A stretch of 64,000 nt of DNA from Variovorax sp. ZS18.2.2 (GCF_024701975.1 NZ_JANLNM010000012.1:1-64000); one strand, 5' to 3'. Positions 1 through 8,257 are shown, counted from the first letter of the stretch. Notes: generated from the sequence alone by a model not told the origin. Numbers and translations: made by a program.

Positions 1-193
1 TGTCGAGGCCGTAGTCCTTCTGCACGCGCGCGATGTCGGCGGCCGTGGCCTGGTCGCCCAGCAGCACCGAGACCGGGTCGCCCGATGCGGCGCGTGTGAG
101 CACGAAGACCAGCACCGCCACGATGGCGAGCACGATGAGCATGCCGCCTGCGCGGGAGGCGATGTAGCGAAGCGAAGCGCTTTTTATCTTCAT
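1..193 (-). CDS. Peptide-type ABC transporter permease, N-terminal fragment
   Basis: The first 64 residues of an inner-membrane permease of the DppB/OppB type; the rest lies beyond the left edge. One hydrophobic segment is visible at about residues 17-33, followed by a GDPV stretch and an LGDQAT...RVQKDYGLD pattern, which is the usual start of this family (the segment before the first periplasmic domain). Its ATG overlaps the stop codon of the upstream lactonase by one base (TGATG), so the two are probably translationally coupled, and the substrate-binding protein lies two genes upstream. It should form the transport channel together with a DppC-like partner outside the window. The substrate cannot be told from this fragment. 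Confidence 0.85.
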   Translation of the reverse strand, partial: MKIKSASLRYIASRAGGMLIVLAIVAVLVFVLTRAASGDPVSVLLGDQATAADIARVQKDYGLD

Positions 194-1449
194 CACGACG
201 AGAACTCGATGGCGGCGGCACTGCCGACGGCCACGTACTGGCCGGTGAACTGGATGTCGCCCTTCTTCACGCGGAAGACCGTGACGTTGTCGCCTTGCTT
301 GTTGTGGCACACATAAAGAAAGCGCCCGCTCGGATCGAGCGTGCAGCTGCGCGGGTAGTTGCCGCGCGTCCATTCTTCGCGCACGAGCGTGGGGGCGCCG
401 GTGCGGGCATCGATCTTGAACAGCGAGATCGAATCGTGCAGGCGGTTGAGCGACACGAAGTGCTGGCCGTCCGGCAGCATGCGGATGCCCGAGGCGTAGC
501 TGGTGCCCTTGAAGCCCTGCGGCAGTGCCGAGGTTTCGCTCACCAGCGTGAGCGCGCCGGTGGCACTGTCGTAGCGCATGAAGGCGATGGTCGAAGCCTC
601 TTCGTTCACGAGGTAGAGCCACTTGCCGTTCGGATGAAAGACGAAGTGGCGCGCGCCCGAGCTTTCGGACACGGCGACGGTGCTCGGCTGGCTCAACGCG
701 CCGCTCTTGCGGTCGAAGCGGTACGAGATCACGCGGTCCAGGCCGAGGTCCGCGACCAGCACGAAGTTGCCGGTCGGGTCGCTGTGCACCATGTGCGCGT
801 GCGGGCCGTCGTGGTCGCTGGTGGCAAAACCTTCGTGCGAACGGGCCGCGGCCGGCACCACGTCAGCGCCGGGCTTGCAGGGCGTGGCGCCGCAGGCGGC
901 CGCGTCCTTGTAGACAACGGCGGCAACGTCCGAATCGAAGCCGCCATCGGCGCGCAGCGCGATCACGCTGACATCCCCGCTCGCGTAGTTCGCGGTGAAC
1001 AGAAAGCGGCCATCGGGATGCACGCTGACATACGCCGGGTCCTTGCCGCCGCAGGCCATCTCGGCCACGAACGACAGCGCGCCATTGGCGCCGATGCGGA
1101 AGGCAGAGACCGAGCCGGCCTCGAACTCGTTGGCCGCATAGAGCATCGGCAGCTTCGGATGCCGAGCGAGCGATGCGGGGTTGCGCAGCTTGGCATCGCT
1201 GCCCGTGCTGGCCACGGCCGGCGGCGCGCCGGGGATGGGCTTGAGCGCGCCGGTCGCGCCGTCCACCACGAACTGGTGGACGCCGAGGCCGCGCCCGCCG
1301 CGCCACGGCTTGCCGCCGTCGCTGTAGGTGCCGACATAGGCGTAGACGGGGCCGGAGGTCGCGGCCTGAACGGTAGAGGCCGTGAGGCCCAGGGCTCCGA
1401 GACCGGAGGCCAATGCGCTGGCTTGCAGAAGTTGGCGACGCGATGGCAT
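193..1449 (-). CDS. Exported lactonase-family beta-propeller protein
   Basis: A 418-residue protein of the lactonase/YkgB family (PF10282, seven-bladed propeller; the best known member is 6-phosphogluconolactonase). The N-terminus has a twin-arginine signal (SRRQLLQ at residues 3-9, a hydrophobic stretch, cleavage near residue 30), so it is predicted to be exported folded through Tat, whose genes are at 26.7-28.4 kb. Repeated blade motifs such as YVGTY, HPNGKWLYLVNE and DPSGRFLYVCHN are visible. It lies 19 bases after the binding protein and directly before the permease of a peptide-type ABC transporter. A periplasmic protein next to such a transporter is unlikely to act on cytoplasmic 6-phosphogluconolactone; the true substrate is unknown and many members of this fold have no tested activity. 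Confidence 0.85.
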   Translation of the reverse strand: MPSRRQLLQASALASGLGALGLTASTVQAATSGPVYAYVGTYSDGGKPWRGGRGLGVHQFVVDGATGALKPIPGAPPAVASTGSDAKLRNPASLARHPKLPMLYAANEFEAGSVSAFRIGANGALSFVAEMACGGKDPAYVSVHPDGRFLFTANYASGDVSVIALRADGGFDSDVAAVVYKDAAACGATPCKPGADVVPAAARSHEGFATSDHDGPHAHMVHSDPTGNFVLVADLGLDRVISYRFDRKSGALSQPSTVAVSESSGARHFVFHPNGKWLYLVNEEASTIAFMRYDSATGALTLVSETSALPQGFKGTSYASGIRMLPDGQHFVSLNRLHDSISLFKIDARTGAPTLVREEWTRGNYPRSCTLDPSGRFLYVCHNKQGDNVTVFRVKKGDIQFTGQYVAVGSAAAIEFSS

Positions 1450-1468
1450 GGCGGTTTTCCTTCTGGCC

Positions 1469-3061
1469 TTACTTGATCTTCGCGTTCCAGAAGAACGGCC
1501 AGGTCGCGGGCGTGTAGTTGTCCAGCGCCGGGCTCTTGGCCGAGAGGCCGTTGAACTTGCCGACGTTGATGTACGGCACCTCGTCGTAGACGACCTGCTG
1601 CACCTTGCCCCACAGCGCGCCGCGCTTGGCGGGATCGCTCTCGACGTTGAAGGCCTGCAGTGCCGACTTCTTGGCGGGCGTGTCCCACCAGCCGGGTGCG
1701 CCGTCGCCCAGTTGCGGCGGCGAGAGCATCGGCTCGGGGAACTGGCCCGAGTGGGTCACGTAGATGTCCCAGAGCTTCGAATCGTTGCGGCGCTGCACCA
1801 GCGTGGCCCAGTCGACCACGTTCAGGTCGACCTTGAAGCCGGCGCGCTTGAGCTGCTCGGCCATCAGCAGCGACATGTTGTAGTGAAAGTCGTACTGGCG
1901 GCTCGTGAGCACGCGGATCGGCTCACCCTTGTAGCCGGCCTTGGCGGCGGCTTCCTTGGCCTTGGGTGCGTTGCGCTCGTTGTAGAGCGTGACGCCGGCC
2001 GTCGAGTAGAACGGCGAGCCCTTGGGGAAGTGGTTGCCTTCGGCCACGAAGAAGCGCGTGTCGCCGAAACCGGCTGCGAGCATTTCGCCTTCGCCGAGCG
2101 CGGACTGGATCGCCTGGCGCACGGCCTGGTTGGAAGCCACGCCTTCCTTCGTATTGAGCACGAGGTACGGGAAGCCGAACGACGGCGTCATGATCGGCAC
2201 GGTCTTGCCGCCCGACTTCTCCAGGCGCGGCAGCGCTTCCACCGGCAGCAGGTCGGCAAAGTCGTACTGGCCTGCGAGCGCGCCTTCGACGCGCGTGCTG
2301 GCGTTGGGCACCGGCACGAAGCGCAGCTCCTCGATCACCGCCTCGCGCTTGCCGCCGTAGCCGCTCGCGGGTTCCTTGCGCGCCGCGTACTTGTCGAAGC
2401 GGGTGAGCAGCACGAACTGGTCGGGGCGGCGCTCCTTGAACTTGTAGGGGCCGGTGCCCACGAAGTCCTTCAGCGGCGAGGCGATGGAATCCTTGGCCAT
2501 GATCGCGGCCATGCCGCTCGGGAGCGCGAGCTGCGAGAGCAGCGGTGCATACGGCGCCTTGAGCACGATCTCCACGCTCAGCGGGCCCTTGGCCTTGAGC
2601 GTCTCGATTTCCTTGCCCACGGCCTTGCCGCGCGGCGACTGGTCCATCCAGCGCTGCAGGCTCGCCACCACATCGTCGGCGTTGAGTTCGCGGCCGTTGT
2701 GCAGCATCACGCCCTTGCGCAGGGTGATGGCGTAGGTCTTGCCGTCCGCCGAGATCTTCGGCATCGTCTCGGCCAGCATCGGCACCACGTTCCACTTGGC
2801 ATCGAAGGTGTAGAGCGTCTCGTACACGTGCTGCATGATGGTTCCGACCAGGTCGGCGGTCGATGCCATCGGGTCGAGCGTCTGCGGCTCGGCCACCATC
2901 GCGAGCGTGGCGAAGTTGCGCGGCCCCTGGGCATGCGCCTGTTGATGCGGCAGCGCAGCGCACAGCATCGCGAGCAGAGACGCACCCAGCAGGCTGCGCT
3001 TCGACAGCTTGGGCAGGCGCTGGACAAGACCGGCGTGGGCGGCATGGGCGGCGTTGGGCAT
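1469..3061 (-). CDS. ABC transporter substrate-binding protein, family 5 (DppA-like)
   Basis: A 530-residue periplasmic solute-binding protein of the SBP_bac_5 family (peptides, nickel, glutathione and related ligands). The signal peptide covers about residues 20-44 and ends in AHA before Q. Family features seen are LDPMASTADLVGTIMQHVYETL near the mature N-terminus, LRKGVMLHNGRELNADDVV and FVGTGPYKF. An in-frame start 30 codons upstream is open, but the ATG chosen here has AGGAG well placed in front of it and puts the signal peptide at the N-terminus. It is the first gene of the operon with the lactonase and the permease, and reads away from ridA. The ligand is not evident. Confidence 0.88.
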   Translation of the reverse strand: MPNAAHAAHAGLVQRLPKLSKRSLLGASLLAMLCAALPHQQAHAQGPRNFATLAMVAEPQTLDPMASTADLVGTIMQHVYETLYTFDAKWNVVPMLAETMPKISADGKTYAITLRKGVMLHNGRELNADDVVASLQRWMDQSPRGKAVGKEIETLKAKGPLSVEIVLKAPYAPLLSQLALPSGMAAIMAKDSIASPLKDFVGTGPYKFKERRPDQFVLLTRFDKYAARKEPASGYGGKREAVIEELRFVPVPNASTRVEGALAGQYDFADLLPVEALPRLEKSGGKTVPIMTPSFGFPYLVLNTKEGVASNQAVRQAIQSALGEGEMLAAGFGDTRFFVAEGNHFPKGSPFYSTAGVTLYNERNAPKAKEAAAKAGYKGEPIRVLTSRQYDFHYNMSLLMAEQLKRAGFKVDLNVVDWATLVQRRNDSKLWDIYVTHSGQFPEPMLSPPQLGDGAPGWWDTPAKKSALQAFNVESDPAKRGALWGKVQQVVYDEVPYINVGKFNGLSAKSPALDNYTPATWPFFWNAKIK

Positions 3062-3160
3062 GGGGAGAACTCCTTCGTGGGGTCGGGCAGGGTTTGTGAA
3101 AGAAATTTTCTTTTCGGCCCGAACTTTGAAGCAGTATTCATGCCAAATCATCCGTGTAAT

Positions 3161-3218
3161 CCCTCGATCGAGGGTTATTCTGAAATAGATTTTCAGATTG
3201 GATCGATACTTGCGATCC
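3161..3218. promoter_or_regulatory. Three consecutive palindromes in the divergent ridA / ABC-transporter promoter region
   Basis: The 193 bases between the two divergent start codons hold three inverted repeats in a row. They are CCCTCGATCGAGGG (3161-3174, perfect), TCTGAAATAGATTTTCAGA (3179-3197, 7-base arms, 5-base centre) and GGATCG-N7-CGATCC (3200-3218). Spacing is 4 and 2 bases. Such a row between divergent genes is what operator sites for one or more dimeric regulators look like; no regulator gene is adjacent. The two genes also share the leader AGGAGTTCTCC just before ATGCC. Function is inferred from symmetry and position only. Confidence 0.45.
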
Positions 3219-3254
3219 CATTTCCTTTCACTTCCCTCATTTCAGGAGTTCTCC

Positions 3255-3644
3255 ATGCCCCTCGAATACCTCGGCGCCCCGCCCGTCGCCTCGGACCGCC
3301 AGGCCCGCCCCTTCTCCCCGGCCGTGCGCGCAGGCGACTTCATCTATGTGTCGGGCCAGGTGCCTGCCAATGCCGACGGCGAGATCGTGGCGGGCGGCAT
3401 CGAGGCGCAGACGCGCCAGGTGATGGAGAACCTGAAGAAAGTGCTCGCGCTGGCCGGCGCCACGCTCGACGACGTGTGCAAGAGCACCGTCTGGCTGCAC
3501 GACGCGCGCGACTTTGGTGCCTTCAACCGCATCTACATGAGCTACTTCGGCGAGAACAAGCCGGCACGCTCGACCACCGAGGCGCGGCTGATGGTCGACG
3601 CGAAGGTCGAGATCGACGTGGTGGCCTACAAGCCCAAGGCCTGA
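3255..3644 (+). CDS. RidA family enamine/imine deaminase
   Basis: A 129-residue protein of the RidA/YjgF/UK114 family, which hydrolyses reactive enamines and imines released by PLP enzymes, or acts as a specialised deaminase in catabolic operons. The family core is visible: an N-terminal PFSPAVRAGDFIYVSGQVP, the repeat QTRQVMENLKKVLALAGATLDDV, and a C-terminal PARSTTEARLMVDAKVEIDVVA. The R of the ARSTTEA stretch corresponds to the substrate-carboxylate-binding arginine of the family. The start with AGGAG eight bases upstream gives the normal length; an open extension of 19 codons is rejected. It is divergent from the peptide-type ABC operon and its stop codon touches the stop of the next gene. 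Confidence 0.92.
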   Translation: MPLEYLGAPPVASDRQARPFSPAVRAGDFIYVSGQVPANADGEIVAGGIEAQTRQVMENLKKVLALAGATLDDVCKSTVWLHDARDFGAFNRIYMSYFGENKPARSTTEARLMVDAKVEIDVVAYKPKA

Positions 3645-4010
3645 TCAGGATGCGTCGCGCAGCAGCGCGATGACATCGCCCTGTTTTTTCTCGAACGCGA
3701 GGTCGAAGGCGGTGCGTCCGCTGCTGTCTTTCAGGGCCTTGTCGGCGCCATGGATGACCAGCGTGCGCACCGTGTCGTAGTGGCCGCGGACCGCGGCCTC
3801 CATCAATGCAGTGCGGCCGTTGGTCTGGCGCGCATCGGGGTCGGCGCCTTTTTCAAGCAACACCGTCACGGCCTGCGCCTGGCCCAGGCTCGCGGCCTGC
3901 ACGATGTTCGGCACAGCCTGCGGTTGTGCTTGCGCCGCGGCCCACGGCGCGGCAGCGCAACCCAGCAGTGCCGCAAAGGCGTGGATCAGCAGGGTCTTGA
4001 GCGGGGTCAT
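3645..4010 (-). CDS. Exported ankyrin-repeat protein
   Basis: A small 121-residue protein with a cleavable signal peptide (about residues 1-28, ending in AQAQ) followed by about three ankyrin repeats. Typical repeat elements are GADPDARQTNGRTALMEAAVRGHYDTVRTL (split here into adjoining blocks) and DSSGRTAFDLAFEKKQGDVIALL. It is predicted to sit in the periplasm and to bind a protein partner; no catalytic domain is present. The ATG has AAGGA upstream; the longer open frame would bury the signal peptide in the middle. It converges with ridA, with no bases between the two stop codons. The partner is unknown. Confidence 0.8.
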   Translation of the reverse strand: MTPLKTLLIHAFAALLGCAAAPWAAAQAQPQAVPNIVQAASLGQAQAVTVLLEKGADPDARQTNGRTALMEAAVRGHYDTVRTLVIHGADKALKDSSGRTAFDLAFEKKQGDVIALLRDAS

Positions 4011-4152
4011 GGCGCGTCCTTGAAATCGATGGCACAGACGAGGTCTGCGCAGCAGCGAGTTCGAGCAAAGGACGTGCCACTGCCGAGAGCCACGCGGCAT
4101 ATTGGCATGGATGCTGCGTTGCCGGGGTGTCAACCCACTCCGACATTCCACG

Positions 4153-5988
4153 ATGACTCCACAGCCAGTGCGCCGCACGTTCGCAGCCTTCGCTTCTTCC
4201 TCATCTTCATCCCGCGCCACCCGCCTCGCCTGCGCCGTTGTCTTCAGTGCCGTGCTGGCCGCATGCGGTGGCGGCAACAGCGGCTCCTCTTTCATTCCTT
4301 CCGTCGGCACGGGCACCGTGCCGGCCGCGCCCGCGGCGGAGCCCGGCGATGCCGTGGTGCTGCAGCCCGATCGCCAACCGTTCCCCCTGGTCGAAGCCAC
4401 CGTCGACGGCTTTCACGCGGCCATGCGCAAGGGCGAAGTCTCTTGCCGCGATGTCGTGCAGGGCTACCTCGATCGCATCGCGGCCTTCGACGCCGATGCA
4501 TCGGCCGCGTACCCCGACAGCCCCGGCCTGCACAGCGTGATCGCCGTCAATCCGGCCGCGCTCACGCGGGCCGACGAGCTCGACCGGCAGTTCTTCAAGA
4601 CCGGCCGGATGATCGGCCCGATGCATTGCGTGACGGTGCTCGCCAAGGACAACATCGACACCTACGACATGAAGACCACGGCCGGCTCGCTCGTGCTGGC
4701 GAACAACCAGCCGCCCGATGACGCCTACATCCTGCGCAAGATCCGCGAGGCCGGCGGCATCGTCATCGGCAAGGCCAACCTCGACGAATTCGCCTTTGGC
4801 TTCACGGGCAGTTCGTCGGTCGGCGGCAAGACCAGGAACGCCTACATCCCGGCCAACAGCGCGGGCGGTTCGTCGTCCGGCACCGGCACCTCCATCGCCG
4901 CGAGCCTGGCGATGCTGGGGCTGGGCACCGACACCGGCGGCTCGGTGCGCGTGCCGTCGGCCGTCGAAGGCCTGTACGGCCTGCGTCCGACCTTGCGGCT
5001 CGTGAGCCAGGACGGCATCGTGCCGCTGGCCCATGGACAGGACACCGCCGGCCCGCTGTGCCGCCAGGTGCAGGACTGCGCACTCGTGCTCGACGCCATG
5101 GCCGGTTTCGACGCCCTGCCCGGCAGCGGCCAGCGCACCGCCAAGGCCTGGGATGCCCCGCTGGTGGCCAGCGCTGCCGCCTATGCATCGATGACGCTGC
5201 AGCCCGCCACCTACGCCGCTTCGCTGAAAGCCGATGGCCTGAAGGGTGCACGCATCGGCGTCGTGCGCGCCATGTTCCCGACCGCGACCGTGGCCAACCA
5301 GCGCTTCCTCGACACGCTGAACGCCGCGCTCGACAAGATGAAGGCCGCGGGCGCGGTGGTCGAGGATGTGCAGATCCCCGACCGGGCGACGATCCTGACC
5401 GGCTATGCGAGCCTGTCGTCCTACGAGTTCCGCGACAACCTCACCGAATACCTCGGCGGATGGACCTCGACGGCGGATGGCCATCCGCGCACGACCGAGG
5501 ACGTGGCGATTGCCATGGACACGCTGGAACCCACGCGCGTGGCCAACTTCCGCTCGTACATCGCCTCGGGCACCAACAAGGAATCCAACCCGACGTACCA
5601 GAACAACCTGAAGCCGCGTGACGACTATGTGATTCCCCGCGTGACGGCGGCGCTCGACAACGTCGACTTCGTCACCAGCGCGAGCCTGGGAACGCCGTAC
5701 GACGTGCTGGTCTATCCGGTGTTGCAGGGCTTCAACAGCACCAGCGTCAACTCGGGCTCCAACAACCGCCTGAGCCCCTTCACCGGCTTTCCGGCCCTGG
5801 CGTTCCCGGCCGGCTTCGCGAAGGCCACCGATGCGTCGAGCTCGGTCGAACCGGTGACCTTCGAGATGATCGGCCGCGCATTCGCCGAGCCCACGCTGTT
5901 CCGGCTGGCCTACGGCTGGCAGAACACGACCACGGCGCGAATCCCCAGCCCGTTGGCACCGGAGTTGAAGCAGCCGCCCGGCGTTTGA
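4153..5988 (+). CDS. Amidase-signature family lipoprotein
   Basis: A 611-residue amidase of the amidase signature family (Ser-cisSer-Lys hydrolases acting on amides). The N-terminus is a lipoprotein signal: hydrophobic stretch ending in LAAC with the lipid-attachment cysteine, then a Gly/Ser linker. The catalytic lysine lies in VTVLAKDNIDT, the cis-serine in the GGSSSGTGTS loop, and the nucleophilic serine in GTDTGGSVRVPS. Compared with cytoplasmic GatA-type amidases it is longer and membrane-anchored, as in some exported peptide or aryl-amidases. The ATG at 4153 places the signal peptide correctly. The substrate cannot be read from sequence. It stands alone and converges with the ClpP-like gene. 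Confidence 0.88.
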   Translation: MTPQPVRRTFAAFASSSSSSRATRLACAVVFSAVLAACGGGNSGSSFIPSVGTGTVPAAPAAEPGDAVVLQPDRQPFPLVEATVDGFHAAMRKGEVSCRDVVQGYLDRIAAFDADASAAYPDSPGLHSVIAVNPAALTRADELDRQFFKTGRMIGPMHCVTVLAKDNIDTYDMKTTAGSLVLANNQPPDDAYILRKIREAGGIVIGKANLDEFAFGFTGSSSVGGKTRNAYIPANSAGGSSSGTGTSIAASLAMLGLGTDTGGSVRVPSAVEGLYGLRPTLRLVSQDGIVPLAHGQDTAGPLCRQVQDCALVLDAMAGFDALPGSGQRTAKAWDAPLVASAAAYASMTLQPATYAASLKADGLKGARIGVVRAMFPTATVANQRFLDTLNAALDKMKAAGAVVEDVQIPDRATILTGYASLSSYEFRDNLTEYLGGWTSTADGHPRTTEDVAIAMDTLEPTRVANFRSYIASGTNKESNPTYQNNLKPRDDYVIPRVTAALDNVDFVTSASLGTPYDVLVYPVLQGFNSTSVNSGSNNRLSPFTGFPALAFPAGFAKATDASSSVEPVTFEMIGRAFAEPTLFRLAYGWQNTTTARIPSPLAPELKQPPGV

Positions 5989-6000
5989 GCGGCAGGAGGC

Positions 6001-6594
6001 TCAGGTCCGCAACTCGGTCTTGCGCTGGATGATCCGCGAGACCAGCCCGTACTCCACCGCCTCCTCGGCCGAGAGCCAGCGGTCGCGCTCGATGTCGGCC
6101 AGCACCACGTCGATGTGCTTGCCGGTTTCGCGCGCGATCTCGTGCGCGATGCGCTGGCGGGCCTTGATGATTTCCTGCGCCTGGATGGCGATGTCGGTCG
6201 CCTGCCCGCCCGCGCCGCCGCTGGGCTGGTGGATCAAAAAGCGCGTGTTCGGCAGGCACACGCGCCGCTCGCGCGGGGCCGCCAGGAACAGGTGCGTGGC
6301 GGCGCTGCCGACCCAGCCGGTGCCGATCATGTTCACCGGCGCGCCGATGAAGCGCACGATGTCGTGGATCGCATCGCCCGACTCCAGGTGCCCACCGGGC
6401 GAGCTCACGAGGATGTCGATGGGTTGCTGGTTGTCCGCGTCGAGCGCGATGAGCCGGCGCGTGACGTCGGCCGCCACCGCATCGGTGATGCTGCCGAAGA
6501 TCAGCAGCGTGCGCGATTTGAACGCCTTCTCCTCCAGGTAGGAGTTGCGCGGCTCGGCCGTGGCCGCGGGCTTGGTGTCGTCGTCGGTTTCCAT
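6001..6594 (-). CDS. ClpP-like serine protease, divergent paralogue
   Basis: A 197-residue member of the ClpP peptidase family. Aligned by eye with housekeeping ClpP it keeps the catalytic serine (GWVGSAATHLF, where ClpP has GQAASMGAF), the histidine (RFLIHQPSGG), and the aspartate region (ERDRWLSAEEAVEYGLV). The typical GG-strand is GGHLESGDAIHDI. The block around the serine is unlike normal ClpP, and no clpX lies beside it, so it is probably a specialised second ClpP rather than the main protease. The ATG at 6594 has AGGAG about 12 bases upstream; the long open frame upstream runs into the ECF sigma gene and is rejected. It is divergent from that sigma factor, with 87 bases between the start codons. 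Confidence 0.82.
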   Translation of the reverse strand: METDDDTKPAATAEPRNSYLEEKAFKSRTLLIFGSITDAVAADVTRRLIALDADNQQPIDILVSSPGGHLESGDAIHDIVRFIGAPVNMIGTGWVGSAATHLFLAAPRERRVCLPNTRFLIHQPSGGAGGQATDIAIQAQEIIKARQRIAHEIARETGKHIDVVLADIERDRWLSAEEAVEYGLVSRIIQRKTELRT

Positions 6595-6681
6595 GATCAA
6601 GAAAAACTCCTGTGGTTGAACTGTCTTGACGAACAAGCCCACAGTTTCGTGACATTGCAGGGGCTGTGGCAAGCTGCGCCG

Positions 6682-7455
6682 ATGCTCGATGAACGCTATC
6701 TGTCGCAGTTTCCGGCGCATCGCGGCCGGCTCGTCCGTGCCGCGGCACGACTCTTGGGCAACACGGCCGAGGCCGAGGACGTGGTGCAGGACACGTACCT
6801 GCGTGCTCTCGAGGAAGGCGGGGAAGGCGACAGGCCCGCGCTCGACGCCGCCCAGGCTTGGCTGACCACCGTCATGCAGCACCTGGCCATCGACCGGCTG
6901 CGGCGGCGCAACTGGATGCAGCGCTGGCTTCAGGATTCACAGGTGCTCGCGCCCGCGCCCGAGACCTCTTCCACCGAGGCGCACGCTGCGCTGGCTCAGG
7001 AGGTCGAACAGGCCTTGCGGCTGCTGGCCACGCGGCTGAGTCCCGCCGATGGCGCCGCGGTGCTGCTGCGCGAGGTGTTCGAAGCCAGCTTCAAGGAGAT
7101 CGCGGAGGCGAGCGGCAAGACCGAGGCGGCGTGCCGGCAGCAGCTGCATCGCGCGCTGCTGCGGCTGCGGCAGGACAACAAGGACCGGGAAGAAGCGGGC
7201 CCGGAAACGATCTTCCATGTGTACCGGCAGGCGCTGCATGACTGCGATGCGCGAACGCTGTTCGCGATGCTGCGGCAGCCACCGGCGCGTGCGCTCGCCA
7301 TGTCGGCGGCGACGGCGCTCAGGTCCGATGCACCGCGTGTGGTGTGCCAGGTGATGCAGATCGGTGGACAGCTCGGCCTCGTGCTGACCCTGGGCGGCAA
7401 GGTGCTGTGCGCGCGGCCGCTGGAGGGGCGGCAGCCCGATGTGGCATGGAATTAG
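6682..7455 (+). CDS. ECF-type RNA polymerase sigma factor with C-terminal extension
   Basis: A 257-residue sigma-70 family protein of the extracytoplasmic-function class. Region 2 is clear near residues 29-43 (AEAEDVVQDTYLRAL), and region 4 with its helix-turn-helix at about 115-165 (FKEIAEASGKTEAACRQQLHRALLRLRQ read in two parts). About 80 further residues follow region 4; they contain a YRQALHDCDARTLFAML helix and a beta-rich part (VMQIGGQLGLVLTLGGKVL). Most ECF factors are near 180 residues and are paired with an anti-sigma gene; none is found here, so the extension may take over regulation. The N-terminal start is placed where homology to region 2 begins. Target promoters are unknown. Confidence 0.88.
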   Translation: MLDERYLSQFPAHRGRLVRAAARLLGNTAEAEDVVQDTYLRALEEGGEGDRPALDAAQAWLTTVMQHLAIDRLRRRNWMQRWLQDSQVLAPAPETSSTEAHAALAQEVEQALRLLATRLSPADGAAVLLREVFEASFKEIAEASGKTEAACRQQLHRALLRLRQDNKDREEAGPETIFHVYRQALHDCDARTLFAMLRQPPARALAMSAATALRSDAPRVVCQVMQIGGQLGLVLTLGGKVLCARPLEGRQPDVAWN

Positions 7456-7579
7456 CGCCTCCCCCCGGGGGGGGATGTTGGGGCGGGGGCCCCGCGCGGC
7501 CTTCGAGGCTGCATGGCACTGAACGCCGCTGTGCCCCCACCCCTGCCCTCCCCCAGAGGGGGAGGGAGAAAGACAAGGG
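7456..7579. repeat. G/C-run intergenic element with strong hairpin
   Basis: The space between the convergent sigma factor and lolD genes is filled by runs of C and G. It includes a perfect hairpin at 7546-7566 (9-base stem CCCTCCCCC, loop AGA) and a C6G8-type run near 7468. There is no T-run after the hairpin on either strand, so classical intrinsic termination is not supported, although it may still slow polymerase between convergent genes. It resembles the C/G-run intergenic elements at 9541-9594 and 26673-26750. Confidence 0.5.
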
Positions 7580-8257
7580 TCAGCCCGCGAGGCGACCCGC
7601 CACCAGCTGCAGCACCCGGTCGCAGCGCTTGGCCAATTCCTGGTCGTGCGTGACCATCACGAAGGCCGTGCCATGGCGATGCGCCAGGTCGAGCATCAGA
7701 TCGAACACCGTGTCGGCCGTGCTGCGGTCCAGGTTGCCCGTGGGCTCGTCGGCCAGCACGCACGCAGGCTGCGTGACCAGCGCACGCGCGATCGCCACAC
7801 GCTGGCGCTCGCCGCCCGAGAGCTCGGCCGGGCGATGCTGCACACGCTCGCCCAGACCCACGCTCGTGAGAATCTTGCGCGCCGACTCCGCAGCCTGCGA
7901 CGATTCGACGCGGCGGATCTTCAGCGGCATCGCCACGTTGTCCAGCGCGCTGAACTCCGGCAGCAAATGATGGAACTGGTAGACAAAACCCAGGTGCTGG
8001 TTGCGCAACCTCCCCTGCTCCGCCGCATCGGCATGCGCGATGTCCTTGCCGAGCAGCTCGACCTTGCCCGAGGTCGGCGCATCGAGCCCGCCCATCAGAT
8101 GCAACAGCGTGCTCTTGCCCGAGCCCGAGGCGCCGACGATGGCCAGCGTTTCGCCGGCGTGCACGTCGAGGTCCACGCCGTGCAGCACCGTCAGGTCGAT
8201 GCGTCCTTCGTGAAACCGCTTCGTGAGGCCGCGTGCCTTGAGAACGACTTCACTCAT
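7580..8257 (-). CDS. lolD: Lipoprotein-releasing ABC transporter ATPase LolD
   Basis: A 225-residue ABC ATPase that powers extraction of outer-membrane lipoproteins from the inner membrane and their hand-over to LolA. Visible motifs are Walker A GASGSGKST, the signature LSGGERQRVAIARAL and Walker B VLADEPTGNLD, with the NLDRSTAD tail typical of the MacB/LolD/FtsE group. Start chosen at the ATG that overlaps the last eight bases of lolC (ATGAGTGA), giving the usual length; an upstream in-frame start would extend into lolC. It acts as a dimer with the LolC/E membrane subunits encoded just upstream. Confidence 0.93.
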   Translation of the reverse strand: MSEVVLKARGLTKRFHEGRIDLTVLHGVDLDVHAGETLAIVGASGSGKSTLLHLMGGLDAPTSGKVELLGKDIAHADAAEQGRLRNQHLGFVYQFHHLLPEFSALDNVAMPLKIRRVESSQAAESARKILTSVGLGERVQHRPAELSGGERQRVAIARALVTQPACVLADEPTGNLDRSTADTVFDLMLDLAHRHGTAFVMVTHDQELAKRCDRVLQLVAGRLAG

